The position numbers and the translations under genes were made by a program. Below the pieces are notes generated by a model. It was given only the letters and a program-made list of their open reading frames with translations, made no database searches and had not been told where the DNA came from. This document shows positions 8,321 to 17,409 of a stretch of DNA of 59,549 nucleotides, one piece after another; position 1 is the first letter of the stretch; each line of letters opens with the position of its first letter. Origin of the DNA: an uncultured Methanobrevibacter sp. (GTDB lineage: Archaea > Methanobacteriota > Methanobacteria > Methanobacteriales > Methanobacteriaceae); the NCBI RefSeq assembly GCF_902764455.1, contig NZ_CACWVY010000008.1, positions 5,494-65,042 of the forward strand, written 5' to 3'.

Positions 8321-9264
8321 TAGTCATCTGACTTTAAAATGTCTTTAAAAAATTTCCTTTTTACAGGTCCCAGATTTTCAAGATAGTCATTATAATATGA
8401 GGATAATTTAATTGATTCGTAGTCTTTTTTAATTAATAGATATAAACTTTCTTTGTATTTTTCTTCAATGCCCATTAAAGCATATCGAGGACCATTGATT
8501 TTGAAGGCAAGCAGGTCAAATAAATATATATCATACCACCCATTTTCAATAAAAATGTCCATTAATATCTGTCCTGCAGGAACGGTGTCTAGAAACTTGC
8601 TGTCAACAGACTCAGTTATTGATCCCTCATGCTTTCTTCTGACATACAAGTGCCTTTTTATAATTGAAACCCTCTTCGCTTTTAAAAATGTGTAAAAGAA
8701 AAATGGCATATCCTCAAAATAGATGCCTTCAGGAAACTTTGCATTTATATTTTCAAGAAAGTCCCTTCTGAATATCTTTTGAGCGGCACTTACAGATATA
8801 TCAAATAGAAAGTCTCTGCAGTCATGAGGATTGAATACTCTTGTCTCAAATTCCTCAGGAAAATTGTCCAGATTAAACCAGCTGTTTTCGGAGTAGCCAT
8901 CACCGTCATACTTTATGATTTGAAAAATAGAAATGTCACAGTCCTTTGAGCTTATCTCTCCGTAAGCAGTTTTTAAAGTATCCCTTAAATAAAAGTCATC
9001 ACCGTCTAAAAACATCACATAATCACCTCCGGCAATCTTTAATGCATTGTTTCTAGATGCTCCGGGACCCTGATTTTGCTGATTAATCAGTATGATTCTA
9101 TCATCATTGAAGCTATTTATTATATCCAAAGTGGAATCTGTTGAGCCGTCATTGACAATTATCAATTCAAAATCAGTTAATGACTGGCTTAAAACGCTTT
9201 CAATTGCTTTTCGAATATATCTTTCCTCATTAAAAACCGGCATTATAACTGAAATTTTAGTCAT
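8272..9264 (-). CDS. Family 2 glycosyltransferase
   Basis: At 330 residues this is a GT-A fold transferase that adds a sugar from a nucleotide donor. It opens with ISVIMPVFNEERYIRKAIES, has IVNDGSTDSTLDII for base binding, and the metal-binding DXD as MFLDGDDFY near residue 88. The later region (RRKHEGSITE) resembles the acceptor-side segment of the paralogues at 16327-26476. It stands alone, convergent with the PAP2-like gene. It likely works on a surface polysaccharide; donor and acceptor are unknown. The C-terminal helix pair ends without the SWKIT-PLR tail found in some paralogues. Confidence 0.88.
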   Translation of the reverse strand: MTKISVIMPVFNEERYIRKAIESVLSQSLTDFELIIVNDGSTDSTLDIINSFNDDRIILINQQNQGPGASRNNALKIAGGDYVMFLDGDDFYLRDTLKTAYGEISSKDCDISIFQIIKYDGDGYSENSWFNLDNFPEEFETRVFNPHDCRDFLFDISVSAAQKIFRRDFLENINAKFPEGIYFEDMPFFFYTFLKAKRVSIIKRHLYVRRKHEGSITESVDSKFLDTVPAGQILMDIFIENGWYDIYLFDLLAFKINGPRYALMGIEEKYKESLYLLIKKDYESIKLSSYYNDYLENLGPVKRKFFKDILKSDDYQEFKTLNQTNSSPAK

Positions 9265-9320
9265 TGATTAATAATTTGTCTGACCTGATTTAAATATTTG
9301 TAAAAAAAGAAAAAAAGGAG

Positions 9321-9934
9321 AGTGTCCGATAATTGAGTGATACTTTTAATACACTTGAAATCTTTATTCTAGATTTGAAGATTAATTTCGAGTATTTTAT
9401 TAAGTATTGCTCATTTTAACAACTCCTTGCAGAAAATGGGCTTAATGCCTATTGATCATCAGTTTAATTAAAGATTAATCTAATCTACTAATTTTATTAT
9501 AATTTTTCAGTTGAAATATTCAAGTTCATATCCGTGAATCAATTCTTGTTTAAAATGTTTTATTTTATTTAAAACTAAACAGAATATCTTTATTTTTGCA
9601 TAAAAAGAGTTATATTCATATGTGAAGAAATTCATAATTATTAAACATACAACAACACAAACTAATAAAAATAAATTCACTTCACAATCTACTTTTTTGT
9701 GATTTATATAATTTATTTGTTTCAATTTTAAAAAAATACACAAACATACAATCGTTAATGTGGTAAAAACTATTCTAAATTTAATTAAACAAGAAAAAAC
9801 AAAACGTAGAAATGTAAATATAAATATTATCGATGAATTAATAAAAAATTTCGTAATTGAGAATGAAATAATTATAGATTTAAAAATAAAATAATAAAAT
9901 GGGAGATTTGAAAATCTAATAATTATCGGACACT
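9321..9934. mobile_element. Decayed insertion sequence, copy 1
   Basis: AGTGTCCGATAATT at 9321-9334 is repeated in perfect inverted orientation at 9921-9934. These 14-base ends enclose about 614 bases of very AT-rich sequence with no intact gene. The right part (from about 9731) matches base for base over long stretches the region 11940-12128, so the two are copies of one element. The right end holds the last codons of a plus-strand transposase-like frame. A 182-residue minus-strand frame across the element is an AT-rich shadow. I cannot name the IS family. Confidence 0.7.
9751..9894 (+). pseudogene. Transposase-like C-terminal remnant
   Basis: Frame from 9751 to a TAA at 9892-9894 reads IVNVVKTILNLIKQEK and ends NEIIIDLKIK. 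The equivalent segment in the second IS copy (ending about 12090) ends NEIIVDLKIK, with substitutions mostly at conservative positions, which indicates both once coded for protein. No start or upstream domains remain. Confidence 0.55.
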
Positions 9935-10029
9935 CCCAAATAGAAAATAATCCCAGAAAAATGTAACATAAATAATTAAAGGTTTTAGAAATGAAATATT
10001 TCATTTCTAATTTTAAAAAAGAACATACT

Positions 10030-10530
10030 TTAAAATTTAATATTATTGTCTTCAAAAAACTGTCTTAGATTAACATGTCCCACTCCCAATTCATCACAGA
10101 CATGTGGAATATTATGTTTTTTTGTTGGTTTTTCATTAGTAACAACCACTGCACCATTTTTCCAACCATAAGCAATGAGCCATGGATCAGCAACAACAGT
10201 TGCATAATTTCCCCATTCATTTTCAAGAGAAGTGACAATACGGTTTCTTCGAAATTCTTCTTTATAAATTGGCAACGCTTCAATTAATGGGATGCATTCT
10301 TCTTCACCATTAAGCAATTCCTTAAATAATGTTTCATTACATTGGGATTCGATATTTAACCAATGATTTTTAATAGGTTCGGATTTTAATTCTAATTTTA
10401 CTTCAGTAATGGAAACCATAGTTCCATCATCGATTAATTCCTTTACTTTATCCCAAACTGTATCGAATACTGTAGGGAAATAATTCTCATGCATGTCAAT
10501 TAAAATATTTGTGTCAAAAACATATTGCAT
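10030..10530 (-). CDS. DUF4411 PIN-like toxin
   Basis: A 166-residue protein with the PIN-domain pattern: YVFDTNILIDMHENYFP at the N terminus (first acidic residue), a middle Glu (VKLELKSE), and VADPWLIAYG with TNEKPT near the end. It matches the DUF4411 family, which is usually found next to an XRE-ImmA/IrrE protein as a toxin-antitoxin pair. Here it follows that partner by 6 bases with a strong GGGGGT ribosome site in the upstream stop region. The expected role is metal-dependent RNA cleavage; this is family knowledge, not shown here. The pair sits between two decayed IS copies. Confidence 0.85.
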   Translation of the reverse strand: MQYVFDTNILIDMHENYFPTVFDTVWDKVKELIDDGTMVSITEVKLELKSEPIKNHWLNIESQCNETLFKELLNGEEECIPLIEALPIYKEEFRRNRIVTSLENEWGNYATVVADPWLIAYGWKNGAVVVTNEKPTKKHNIPHVCDELGVGHVNLRQFFEDNNIKF

Positions 10531-10536
10531 AACTCA

Positions 10537-11691
10537 TTACCCCCTAATCTCCAAGTCCAAACCTTTTATTTTATCTAAAGATGTATCCAAATATCTCATT
10601 GCCTGGGTGGAAGTAATTATGTCATTATCATAAGCATCCAGAATTAATCTTGTGTATGAAGCACCATCCTGTTTTCTTTTCATGGAAATTGTTGAAATAT
10701 GAGGTTCACTATTCCTTCTCCTTTCAGCATCTTTTTCCCTCATTATTTGATTATCACTTTCAATCTTTATAATCCATTCATTTTTTAATCCATCATCGAT
10801 AAAACCGCTATTATTTAACTTGTAAACAATACTCTGTTTACTAACTCCATAAATATTAGATAGTCTAGCGACTTTTAATTCATGTTTATTTTTTGTGAAT
10901 AAATGAAGGTTTTTAAATGTATCCTGAGGCATTAGTATCTCAGCAGCAACATTATTGCAAAATGCTTCTTTTTTGTTATGCTTATCCACATCACATATGG
11001 CGCTAGTTCCTTGTATTAAGTGAGCTAACTCATGCATTAATGTGAAAATTCTTCTATTATGATAATTTTTACCGTTAAGCAATATAATTGGACAATAGTC
11101 ATAATAAATTGAACATCCACTTATTTCGGATTCCAAGACCCCATTTGTTTCAAATACTAATATCCCTAAATCAAAACAAACTTCTTTCCAATGGTCTAAG
11201 AAACTTTTATGAGTTCCATCGCGATTTCCGTTATTATTTAATATCCATTTTTGTTGTGTTTCGAAATCAACATTTAGATATTCCCTAATATATTGACCTA
11301 ATTTAATAGGATTTTTCTCATTGCAAACATGTTTTTTGAAGTTTGGTATCGGTATGCCCATATCTTCATGAATTCTGATATATGCATTTCTTCTGGATTT
11401 CGCTTTTCTAATCTCTAATCTTAATTCAGGGCTAAACTCTTCTATTTTTTCATCAGATCTAAATTCAATAAAATCATCATTATCAATAGGAGGTTTTGAA
11501 AGGAAATAAAAGAATGATGGTCTTTTGTATTTTTTTGCCATGTTTCTTAAATCTGTCCATGTAGGAACCTTTTCACCAGTTTCCCATTTTTCAGCATCTT
11601 TTAGATAACCTGGCAATTCATCTAATGAAAATCCAGCATCCTTTCTAGCCCATTTTATCATTGCAGGATTTACATTAAGTGCATTTGGCAT
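10537..11691 (-). CDS. XRE-ImmA/IrrE metallopeptidase antitoxin partner
   Basis: About 384 residues. The N terminus has a helix-turn-helix of XRE type (IKWARKDAGFSLDELPGYL, then AEKWETGEKVPTW). The central part carries the zinc peptidase motif HELAHLIQG typical of ImmA/IrrE, which in characterised systems cleaves or regulates a repressor. The frame can begin at a TTG (11700), but the ATG at 11691 has GAG about 10 bases upstream and is preferred. It precedes the DUF4411 gene, and the gene order and spacing match known pairs of this kind. It may bind its own promoter; the 5' flank is AT-rich without an obvious palindrome. Confidence 0.85.
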   Translation of the reverse strand: MPNALNVNPAMIKWARKDAGFSLDELPGYLKDAEKWETGEKVPTWTDLRNMAKKYKRPSFFYFLSKPPIDNDDFIEFRSDEKIEEFSPELRLEIRKAKSRRNAYIRIHEDMGIPIPNFKKHVCNEKNPIKLGQYIREYLNVDFETQQKWILNNNGNRDGTHKSFLDHWKEVCFDLGILVFETNGVLESEISGCSIYYDYCPIILLNGKNYHNRRIFTLMHELAHLIQGTSAICDVDKHNKKEAFCNNVAAEILMPQDTFKNLHLFTKNKHELKVARLSNIYGVSKQSIVYKLNNSGFIDDGLKNEWIIKIESDNQIMREKDAERRRNSEPHISTISMKRKQDGASYTRLILDAYDNDIITSTQAMRYLDTSLDKIKGLDLEIRG

Positions 11692-11879
11692 TTTAATCAA
11701 CTCATATATTTTTATTATTTAAAAATTATCACAATTAATTTTGTTATCTCTCATAATTATAATTTACCATGACCTGATAGTTTATCTGTTGATTATATAT
11801 TTTAAGCCAGTACGGATGATAAATTTTGAATGAGTACCCCATATTACATTACAAAGTCCAAATGATAAAAAAAGAATTG

Positions 11880-12128
11880 CAAATTACTGTAAATGAATTA
11901 AATAAAAGATTAAGACAAAGAAAAACTATGTTATATTAATACACAAACATACGCCATTAATGTACTAAAAACTATTTAAACTTAATAAAACAAGAAAAAA
12001 ATGTATAAATGTAAATATAAACATTATTAACGAATTAATAAAAGATTTCATAATTAAGAATGAAATAATTGTAGATTTAAAAATAAAATAAAAAAAGGAA
12101 ATTTTAAAATTAACAAATTATCGGACAC
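11880..12128. mobile_element. Decayed insertion sequence, copy 2 (5'-truncated)
   Basis: The right end AATTATCGGACAC (12116-12128) matches 13 of the 14 terminal bases of copy 1. Upstream, 11940-12110 aligns with 9731-9915, including the frame ending KIK-stop at about 12090. A further plus-strand fragment just upstream (about 11870-11938) reads LQITVNELNKRLRQRKTMLY before a stop. No left inverted repeat is seen, so the element is truncated. The rest of 11692-11870 is AT-rich with no recognised feature. Confidence 0.65.
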
Positions 12129-12149
12129 CCCCAAAATGAATTATATGAT

Positions 12150-12830
12150 TTAAAATGTTTGTGTTCCGCTTGTAGCTGCAAGGGAAACACTTTGTGTATC
12201 CAAAAGATTGCTGTTTGAATCATATAATTTGATTGTAGCATAATCCGGATAGTAAAGATATGCATCAGCACTGGTAATGTACAGATAACCGTCATCATGC
12301 ACATGTGCAGGTACCATATTACCGTTGTTTAAGGAATTGCCGTCCCTTGAATAGAAAATCTGAACAATAACGCTTTCACCGGCATGTTCTTTTCCAACAT
12401 TGATTGACGCATAAGTCTTGTCTGCATCTGCACTTCCAGTAGAGAAACTGCCTCCCTTAATAGTCATTGACGAACTGGATGATTTGGATGAAGATGAGTC
12501 TGAAGTTTTAGAAGCAGTTGCAGGTTCATCGTCATCTGATGTGTCTACCTTGGAAGTGTTTTGAGATGCTGAATCCGCATGGTTTGCAGAATTACTGGCC
12601 GAATTTCCTGAAGTAAACATATAAACGAATGCACCTGCCAAAACAACAGCTACAATCACTAAAGCAACAATAATAATTTTGGTATTATTATTCTGTGACT
12701 TGTGTTCATTCATTGATTTAACCATACTTTCATGACTATTAGGTGCAGGCTCTGTATTCAGTGCAGTTCCGCATTTCTTACAGAATTTAGCTGTATCTGA
12801 ATTTTCACTTTGACAATTTGGACATTTCAT
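12150..12830 (-). CDS. Zinc-ribbon membrane protein with extracytoplasmic domain
   Basis: 226 residues in four parts: an N-terminal zinc ribbon (CPNCQSENSDTAKFCKKCG, residues 3-21); one membrane helix (about 51-72); a Ser/Asn/Asp-rich linker (about 73-120); and a C-terminal beta-rich domain (GGSFSTGSADADKTYASINV onward) probably outside the cell. Many Methanobrevibacter proteins share this zinc-ribbon plus helix plan, but the outer domain is not one I recognise. An AGGTG ribosome site precedes the ATG. It is a single gene downstream of the ABC operon on the same strand, separated from it in the transcription direction by a terminator hairpin. Confidence 0.8.
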   Translation of the reverse strand: MKCPNCQSENSDTAKFCKKCGTALNTEPAPNSHESMVKSMNEHKSQNNNTKIIIVALVIVAVVLAGAFVYMFTSGNSASNSANHADSASQNTSKVDTSDDDEPATASKTSDSSSSKSSSSSMTIKGGSFSTGSADADKTYASINVGKEHAGESVIVQIFYSRDGNSLNNGNMVPAHVHDDGYLYITSADAYLYYPDYATIKLYDSNSNLLDTQSVSLAATSGTQTF

Positions 12831-12904
12831 TTACAACACCTAAGAGTAAATGATAATATTTTAGTCACAATATTTAATATAGTTATTGAAAATTGTATTG
12901 AAAT

Positions 12905-12938
12905 GTAAAAAAAGAAGATTAAATTATAAAATTTAATC
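12905..12938 (-). terminator. Terminator of the amino acid ABC operon
   Basis: GATTAAAT (12917-12924) pairs with ATTTAATC (12931-12938); on the minus strand a T-rich run follows at 12905-12913. It overlaps the stop of the ATPase gene. Confidence 0.6.
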
Positions 12939-13616
12939 GTAGAATTTTCCCAAGAATTCTTTCATTCTTTGGTTATCTGATGAAAATACTTCATCAGGAG
13001 ATCCTTCCTCTACAATCACTCCTCCGTCCATGAAGATGATTGTATCTGCAACGTTACGTGCAAAGGCCATTTCGTGAGTTACGATGACCATTGTCATGTG
13101 CTGAGCAGCCAAATCCTTTATGACAGTTAAAATTTCACCTGTCAGTTCAGGGTCAAGCGCTGAGGTAGGTTCATCGAAAAAGAGTATGTCCGGATTCATT
13201 GCCAGTGCTCTAGCAATTGAAACCCTTTGCTGCTGACCTCCTGAAAGCTCGCACGGATAGGCATCTTCCTTATCTTCAAGACCCATCTGAGCCAGGAGTT
13301 TTCTTGCATGCTGGAATACTTCTGTCTTGTCTCTTTTCTGCACACGAATCGGTGCATTTGTAATGTTTTTCATTACTGAATGATGCGGGAACAAATTGAA
13401 ATTCTGGAAAACAAGTCCGAATGTTCCGTTAAAATTAATCTCTCCGCTGTCTTCCACTTCCAAATCTGTAATGCATCGAAGCAATGTAGATTTACCTGAA
13501 CCTGAAGGTCCGATTATTGCCAATACTTCACCCTTTTCGACACTGAGGGAAATATCCTTTAAAACTACATTGTCACCAAAACTTTTTTTAAGATTTTTAA
13601 TTTCAAGTAAACTCAT
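12933..13616 (-). CDS. Polar amino acid ABC importer, ATP-binding protein
   Basis: A 227-residue ABC ATPase of the GlnQ/HisP type. Walker A is GPSGSGKST (about 36-44), the Q loop is [13 protein letters not shown], the signature is [16 protein letters not shown], and Walker B is [15 protein letters not shown], with the switch His in VTHEMAFA. The stretch between Walker A and the Q loop is shorter than usual, which accounts for the small size. It is the last gene of the three-gene operon, 12 bases after the permease, with a GGGGGAG ribosome site. It powers uptake by the membrane permease; the likely substrate is a polar amino acid or similar compound. Confidence 0.93.
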   Translation of the reverse strand: MSLLEIKNLKKSFGDNVVLKDISLSVEKGEVLAIIGPSGSGKSTLLRCITDLEVEDSGEINFNGTFGLVFQNFNLFPHHSVMKNITNAPIRVQKRDKTEVFQHARKLLAQMGLEDKEDAYPCELSGGQQQRVSIARALAMNPDILFFDEPTSALDPELTGEILTVIKDLAAQHMTMVIVTHEMAFARNVADTIIFMDGGVIVEEGSPDEVFSSDNQRMKEFLGKFYD

Positions 13617-13628
13617 TAAATACTCCCC

Positions 13629-14279
13629 CTATTCATAATAATCCAATCTGTTTTCAATATGCTCCATTACGAATGCAACCAGGATGTTGAATAAGTAGTA
13701 GAATAAACCTGCTACAAGCAATGCTGAAATTGAAGCATCTGCTGCTGCAATCTGTTTTGCTACTGTAAACATTTCAGGTATTGCAATTACAAATGATAGA
13801 GAAGTATCTTTTACAAGAGTAATTACTTCATTAGTTACTGAAGGAAGAATAACCTTGAACACCTGAGGCATGATAATAATAAAGAATGTTTCAACCTTAC
13901 TATAACCCAATACTTGAGCAGCTTCATATTGTCCACTGTTAATAGATTCGATTCCTCCCCTATAGATTTCAGCAAAGTAAGCCGCATAATTAATTGTAAA
14001 TGCAATGATTACCGCAATAAATCTATAATCGGCTGAAAGATTAATTCCAAATACATAATACGGTGCGAAAAATACAACAATCAACTGCAGCATCAATGGT
14101 GTACCTCTCATGACTGAGATATATAACTTCATTAACCACCTTAAAGGTGCAAAATTACTCATTCTCCCTGCGGCTATAGCCAAACCTAAAGGAAGAGAGA
14201 ATAAGAGAGTTAATAGAAATATCTCAATAGAGGTAACCATACCTCCTAGTAACTGTTCAATTACTGTAGATAATATCAT
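13629..14279 (-). CDS. Polar amino acid ABC importer, permease
   Basis: 216 residues with about five membrane helices and the EAA loop (SGQYEAAQVLGYSKVETF) that contacts the ATPase. YISVMRGTPLMLQLIVVFF is typical of the HisM/GlnP permease family. A single permease gene is present, so it would act as a homodimer. The middle gene of the operon, with an AGGGGAG ribosome site 31 bases after the binding-protein gene. Confidence 0.93.
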   Translation of the reverse strand: MILSTVIEQLLGGMVTSIEIFLLTLLFSLPLGLAIAAGRMSNFAPLRWLMKLYISVMRGTPLMLQLIVVFFAPYYVFGINLSADYRFIAVIIAFTINYAAYFAEIYRGGIESINSGQYEAAQVLGYSKVETFFIIIMPQVFKVILPSVTNEVITLVKDTSLSFVIAIPEMFTVAKQIAAADASISALLVAGLFYYLFNILVAFVMEHIENRLDYYE

Positions 14280-14310
14280 ATTATAAATTCTCCCCTCTTA
14301 ACTAATCAAC

Positions 14311-15135
14311 TTATTTGTGGATTAAAGCATCTTCAGAAATACCGTATTTTGAAGCGATTTCTTTTACAGTACCGTCTGCAAACATTTCGTCTAATGTTTT
14401 TTGTACTTTATCTCTTAAATCAGTGTTTCCGTTTTTAAATCCGATACCGTATTTTTCTGTTGTCATAGATTCATTTAAAATACTGAAACTGGTGCCGTTT
14501 TTCTGATGGATTTGGTATTCTGCAACACCACTGTCCATAGCTACTGCGTCACATACACCTGATTCAAGGTCCATGAATGCAGTATTATAATCAGCTACCT
14601 GATTTAAGGTTTTAAATGTATCTGCAATAGTTTTGTTTCCGCCTTGAAGAGCAGCCAATGCAGATGAATCTTTTTGTGTTTCAACAATTTTATCTTTTAA
14701 ACCTGAAATTGAATTAATACCGGAGTCTGATTTTACAACGAATACCTGTTTGTTATCAAAGTAAGGGTCAGACCAGGTGTAATCTTTTTCCCTGCCGTCC
14801 ATGGTAAATCCGTTCCAAATACAGTCAATAGATCCGGAATCGATTTCAGCGTCCTTTGCATCCCAATCAATAGGTTGAGCTACAAATGTCCAGTTATTTC
14901 TTTTACAAACTTCTTTTGCTAAATCTAAATCGAAACCAACATAGCTTCCATTGTCATCTTTGTATCCATATGGTGGGAATTCTGCATCAAAACCTACGAT
15001 AAAAGTGCTTTCATCATTTTGGGTTTTATTAGCATTGTTACCGCCCATAAAATCAAATAAGCCCGCACTTACAGAACCTAGCATCATTAAAGATACGAGG
15101 ACTATAACTAAAATAAAACCTATCTTTTTATTCAT
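14311..15135 (-). CDS. Polar amino acid ABC importer, substrate-binding protein
   Basis: 274 residues of the solute-binding family 3. A hydrophobic signal segment at residues 4-25 is followed by an Asn-rich linker, then FIVGFDAEFPPYGYKDDNG, GFDLDLAKEVCKR and IDCIWNGFTMDGREK, which are standard ligand-pocket segments. No lipobox Cys is seen, so it is either retained by the uncleaved N-terminal helix or released. First gene of the operon with a GGTG ribosome site, preceded by the palindromes at 15151-15182. The substrate class (polar amino acids) is a family-level inference. Confidence 0.92.
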   Translation of the reverse strand: MNKKIGFILVIVLVSLMMLGSVSAGLFDFMGGNNANKTQNDESTFIVGFDAEFPPYGYKDDNGSYVGFDLDLAKEVCKRNNWTFVAQPIDWDAKDAEIDSGSIDCIWNGFTMDGREKDYTWSDPYFDNKQVFVVKSDSGINSISGLKDKIVETQKDSSALAALQGGNKTIADTFKTLNQVADYNTAFMDLESGVCDAVAMDSGVAEYQIHQKNGTSFSILNESMTTEKYGIGFKNGNTDLRDKVQKTLDEMFADGTVKEIASKYGISEDALIHK

Positions 15136-15150
15136 TTTTAAACACCAAAA

Positions 15151-15190
15151 TTGTTATAACAATTGTAGAATATTTTTCTACATTATAATT
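15151..15190 (-). promoter_or_regulatory. Promoter and operator palindromes of the ABC operon
   Basis: TTGTTATAACAA (15151-15162) is a perfect palindrome, and TGTAGAA-N5-TTCTACA (15164-15182) is a perfect inverted repeat. A TATA-like box (AATTATAATG, 15181-15190, minus strand) lies just upstream, so both elements cover the expected start of transcription. This is a repressor-type arrangement; the regulator is not in the operon. Confidence 0.5.
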
Positions 15191-15315
15191 TCTTTATTTT
15201 AATGTATTTATTTGTTTATATTTTTTTATATTAAATTTCTATTCAATTCCAAATTAAATATATAACAATAAAAACTAAAAATAATAATGAATAGGTAAAA
15301 TTTGAGAGGGAAATC

Positions 15316-16323
15316 ATGAGCAGAAAAACAATAAGAATATGTGTTGTGGATACAGTATATACCCTTTGGCTGAGCCTTATAAAATTCGGCATAAATCAAT
15401 CTGATTATTTTGTTTTTTCAACAGGAATTCCGGAAGATATAAGAAAGAATTTCAACCATTATTTCTTTCCAAAGACAAATGTAAAGTTTTCCAAAAAATC
15501 CGGAAGAGCAATCAGCCTTTCACCAAAGGACCTTCCAGGTAATCTGGGACATGTATTTGAGATATTAAAACTAAAACGCAAACTTTCATCACTAACACAT
15601 AACAGTGACGTCAAGGTATACGGACACGGACATCTCAAATTTTCATTTCCATTATATACATGGCCTGACAATGCAATTGTTGAGGACGGATTCGGAAACT
15701 ACAATGAACTGAAAAAACCTACCAAATTCAAGTATCCCCGTCTTGCCCATTTCTGCGGATTCTATTTTAAATTCTTCAAACAGGGATTCGGAACACATGA
15801 AAATATCCATAAAATCTGTCTGACAAAAGAAAACTATCCTGATATCATTAAGGGCAAGGTTGAAATAATGGATGTGGAAGCATTGTGGCAGCAGAAAAGC
15901 GACGCTGAAAAAAATCAGATTTTAGAGCTTTTTAACATGCAAGACATATATGATAAATTTACAGACAACTCCACACTGCTTTTAACCCAGTCACTGTCTG
16001 AAGATGACCTTTTAGATTATGATGAGGAAATTGCCATATACAGGCAGTTTGTAGAAAAATATCCTGATTTGATTATCAAAACCCATCCGCGTGAGACAAA
16101 AGACTACAGGGAGATTTTCCCTGACGTTACAGTAATAGACACTCCATTTCCAATTGAAATGTTCAAGTTTCTGGGCATACCTGTAAAAAAAATACTCACC
16201 ATTTCATCAACTGCAGCTCTGAATTTCAAGGGTGATGCTGATATTGAACTTTATGAAGGCCAAACATCCCGCAAAAAGTTCAATGACAGTCTTAAAAAGT
16301 TCAGAGAAATATATAATGAATAA
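15316..16323 (+). CDS. Glycosyltransferase family 52-like protein
   Basis: 335 residues. The pattern KVYGHGHLKF, then IVEDGFGNYNEL, and late in the protein LIIKTHPRETKDYREIFP with ILTISSTAALNF resembles family 52 and related capsule sialyl- or glycosyltransferases (GT-B fold, with the HP and SS motifs binding the CMP or nucleotide donor). In bacteria such enzymes cap lipooligosaccharide or capsule. A GAGAGGG ribosome site fixes the start at the ATG at 15316. It is transcribed toward the minus-strand glycosyltransferase genes, whose last gene ends 4 bases away. The donor sugar is unknown, and I see no CMP-sugar synthesis gene in the window. Confidence 0.72.
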   Translation: MSRKTIRICVVDTVYTLWLSLIKFGINQSDYFVFSTGIPEDIRKNFNHYFFPKTNVKFSKKSGRAISLSPKDLPGNLGHVFEILKLKRKLSSLTHNSDVKVYGHGHLKFSFPLYTWPDNAIVEDGFGNYNELKKPTKFKYPRLAHFCGFYFKFFKQGFGTHENIHKICLTKENYPDIIKGKVEIMDVEALWQQKSDAEKNQILELFNMQDIYDKFTDNSTLLLTQSLSEDDLLDYDEEIAIYRQFVEKYPDLIIKTHPRETKDYREIFPDVTVIDTPFPIEMFKFLGIPVKKILTISSTAALNFKGDADIELYEGQTSRKKFNDSLKKFREIYNE

Positions 16324-16326
16324 TCA

Positions 16327-17409
16327 TCATTTCCTATCTATTTTTGATTCAAATTCCTTATAATCCTTAGATGTGAGTCCTGCATTGAATATTGACTTAT
16401 AGTATCTTTTAAGCTGTTTGAAAGCTTCTGAGGTTTTATATTCCTTTTCATGCTTTTTGAAATCCGCCTGGATTTTAGCAAAAAAGTCCTCCTTATACTC
16501 ATCTGAAGTATTCAAAAAGCGGGAGCGTATATTGTATAATTTCTTTTTGTATAGAACTGCCGCATATTCCTCGAAATTGTCATATTTTTTGGCAAGCTCT
16601 ATGATCCTGTTTCTAATCTCTATTATATCCGAGAAATTTCTCGAACCTGCATTGCTCAGCGAATCAGACCTTGTTCTGTAGTGGTGAAGATAATGCCTGT
16701 AAAACATGACCTTTTTTGCCCTGAATAATGCTTCTGTAAAAAAAGGATTGTCTTCAAATATAAGACCCTGCGGGAATCTGATATCCGATACAAGATCTGA
16801 TTTAAACACCACACCGTGAACGGCTACGGCCAGATCATACATCTTTTCGCCCAAATCCCTATATGAAAACACATTGTCTTTCACCATTTCTTCAAGAAAT
16901 TCCATCTCAAAATATGGGGTTGTGTAGTTTTTCCCGCTTACATCATCAAAGCTGCATGTTTTAAACATAAGCATGTCAAGACTGTTATTTTTGGATATAT
17001 TATACATCTGATTCAGGGCGTCAAGCTCAATATAGTCATCAGAGTCAAGAAAATAGACATATTCCCCTTTTATATATTTCATACCTGTATTACGGGCTCC
17101 AGACAGTCCCATGTTTTCCTGTGAAATGATGCGTATCCTTGAATCCTTTCTGCTGTACTCCTCAAGTATATCCGGTGATGAATCTGTAGAGCCGTCATTG
17201 ACGCATATTATTTCAATATCATCCAAAGTCTGATTTATGACGCTGTCAAGACATTGCCTCAGGTAGTTTTCGACATTATAGACAGGAATGACAACAGATA
17301 TTTTGGGCTTTTTTCTTGAAAACATTCCCTTTAAAGAAAGCCCTCCTGATTTTGAAAAAAGCAGTACGGGAACGGGTGAATTTGTGATGTTTATTGAATT
17401 TCTAATCAT
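16327..17409 (-). CDS. Family 2 glycosyltransferase
   Basis: 360 residues. After a 30-residue N-terminal extension comes the GT-A core: KISVVIPVYNVENYLRQCLD, ICVNDGSTDSSPDIL, SGARNTGMKYIKGEYV and the DXD motif FLDSDD. Its ATG overlaps the stop of the upstream transferase gene by four bases (ATGA), so the two are translationally coupled. An internal ATG at 17325 is possible but would sit almost on its ribosome site. The closest relative in the window by eye is the gene at 17406. Last gene of the UDP-sugar dehydrogenase operon. Confidence 0.88.
   Translation of the reverse strand: MIRNSINITNSPVPVLLFSKSGGLSLKGMFSRKKPKISVVIPVYNVENYLRQCLDSVINQTLDDIEIICVNDGSTDSSPDILEEYSRKDSRIRIISQENMGLSGARNTGMKYIKGEYVYFLDSDDYIELDALNQMYNISKNNSLDMLMFKTCSFDDVSGKNYTTPYFEMEFLEEMVKDNVFSYRDLGEKMYDLAVAVHGVVFKSDLVSDIRFPQGLIFEDNPFFTEALFRAKKVMFYRHYLHHYRTRSDSLSNAGSRNFSDIIEIRNRIIELAKKYDNFEEYAAVLYKKKLYNIRSRFLNTSDEYKEDFFAKIQADFKKHEKEYKTSEAFKQLKRYYKSIFNAGLTSKDYKEFESKIDRK

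Noticed and set aside
9507-10055. 182-residue minus-strand frame rich in Phe, Ile and Leu
   Set aside because: It lies across the decayed IS and into the toxin gene, has no ribosome site, and is antisense to the transposase remnant; its hydrophobic look comes from AT-rich DNA.
15459-15671. Minus-strand frame within the family 52 transferase gene
   Set aside because: Antisense shadow without a ribosome site; the plus-strand protein has clear motifs.
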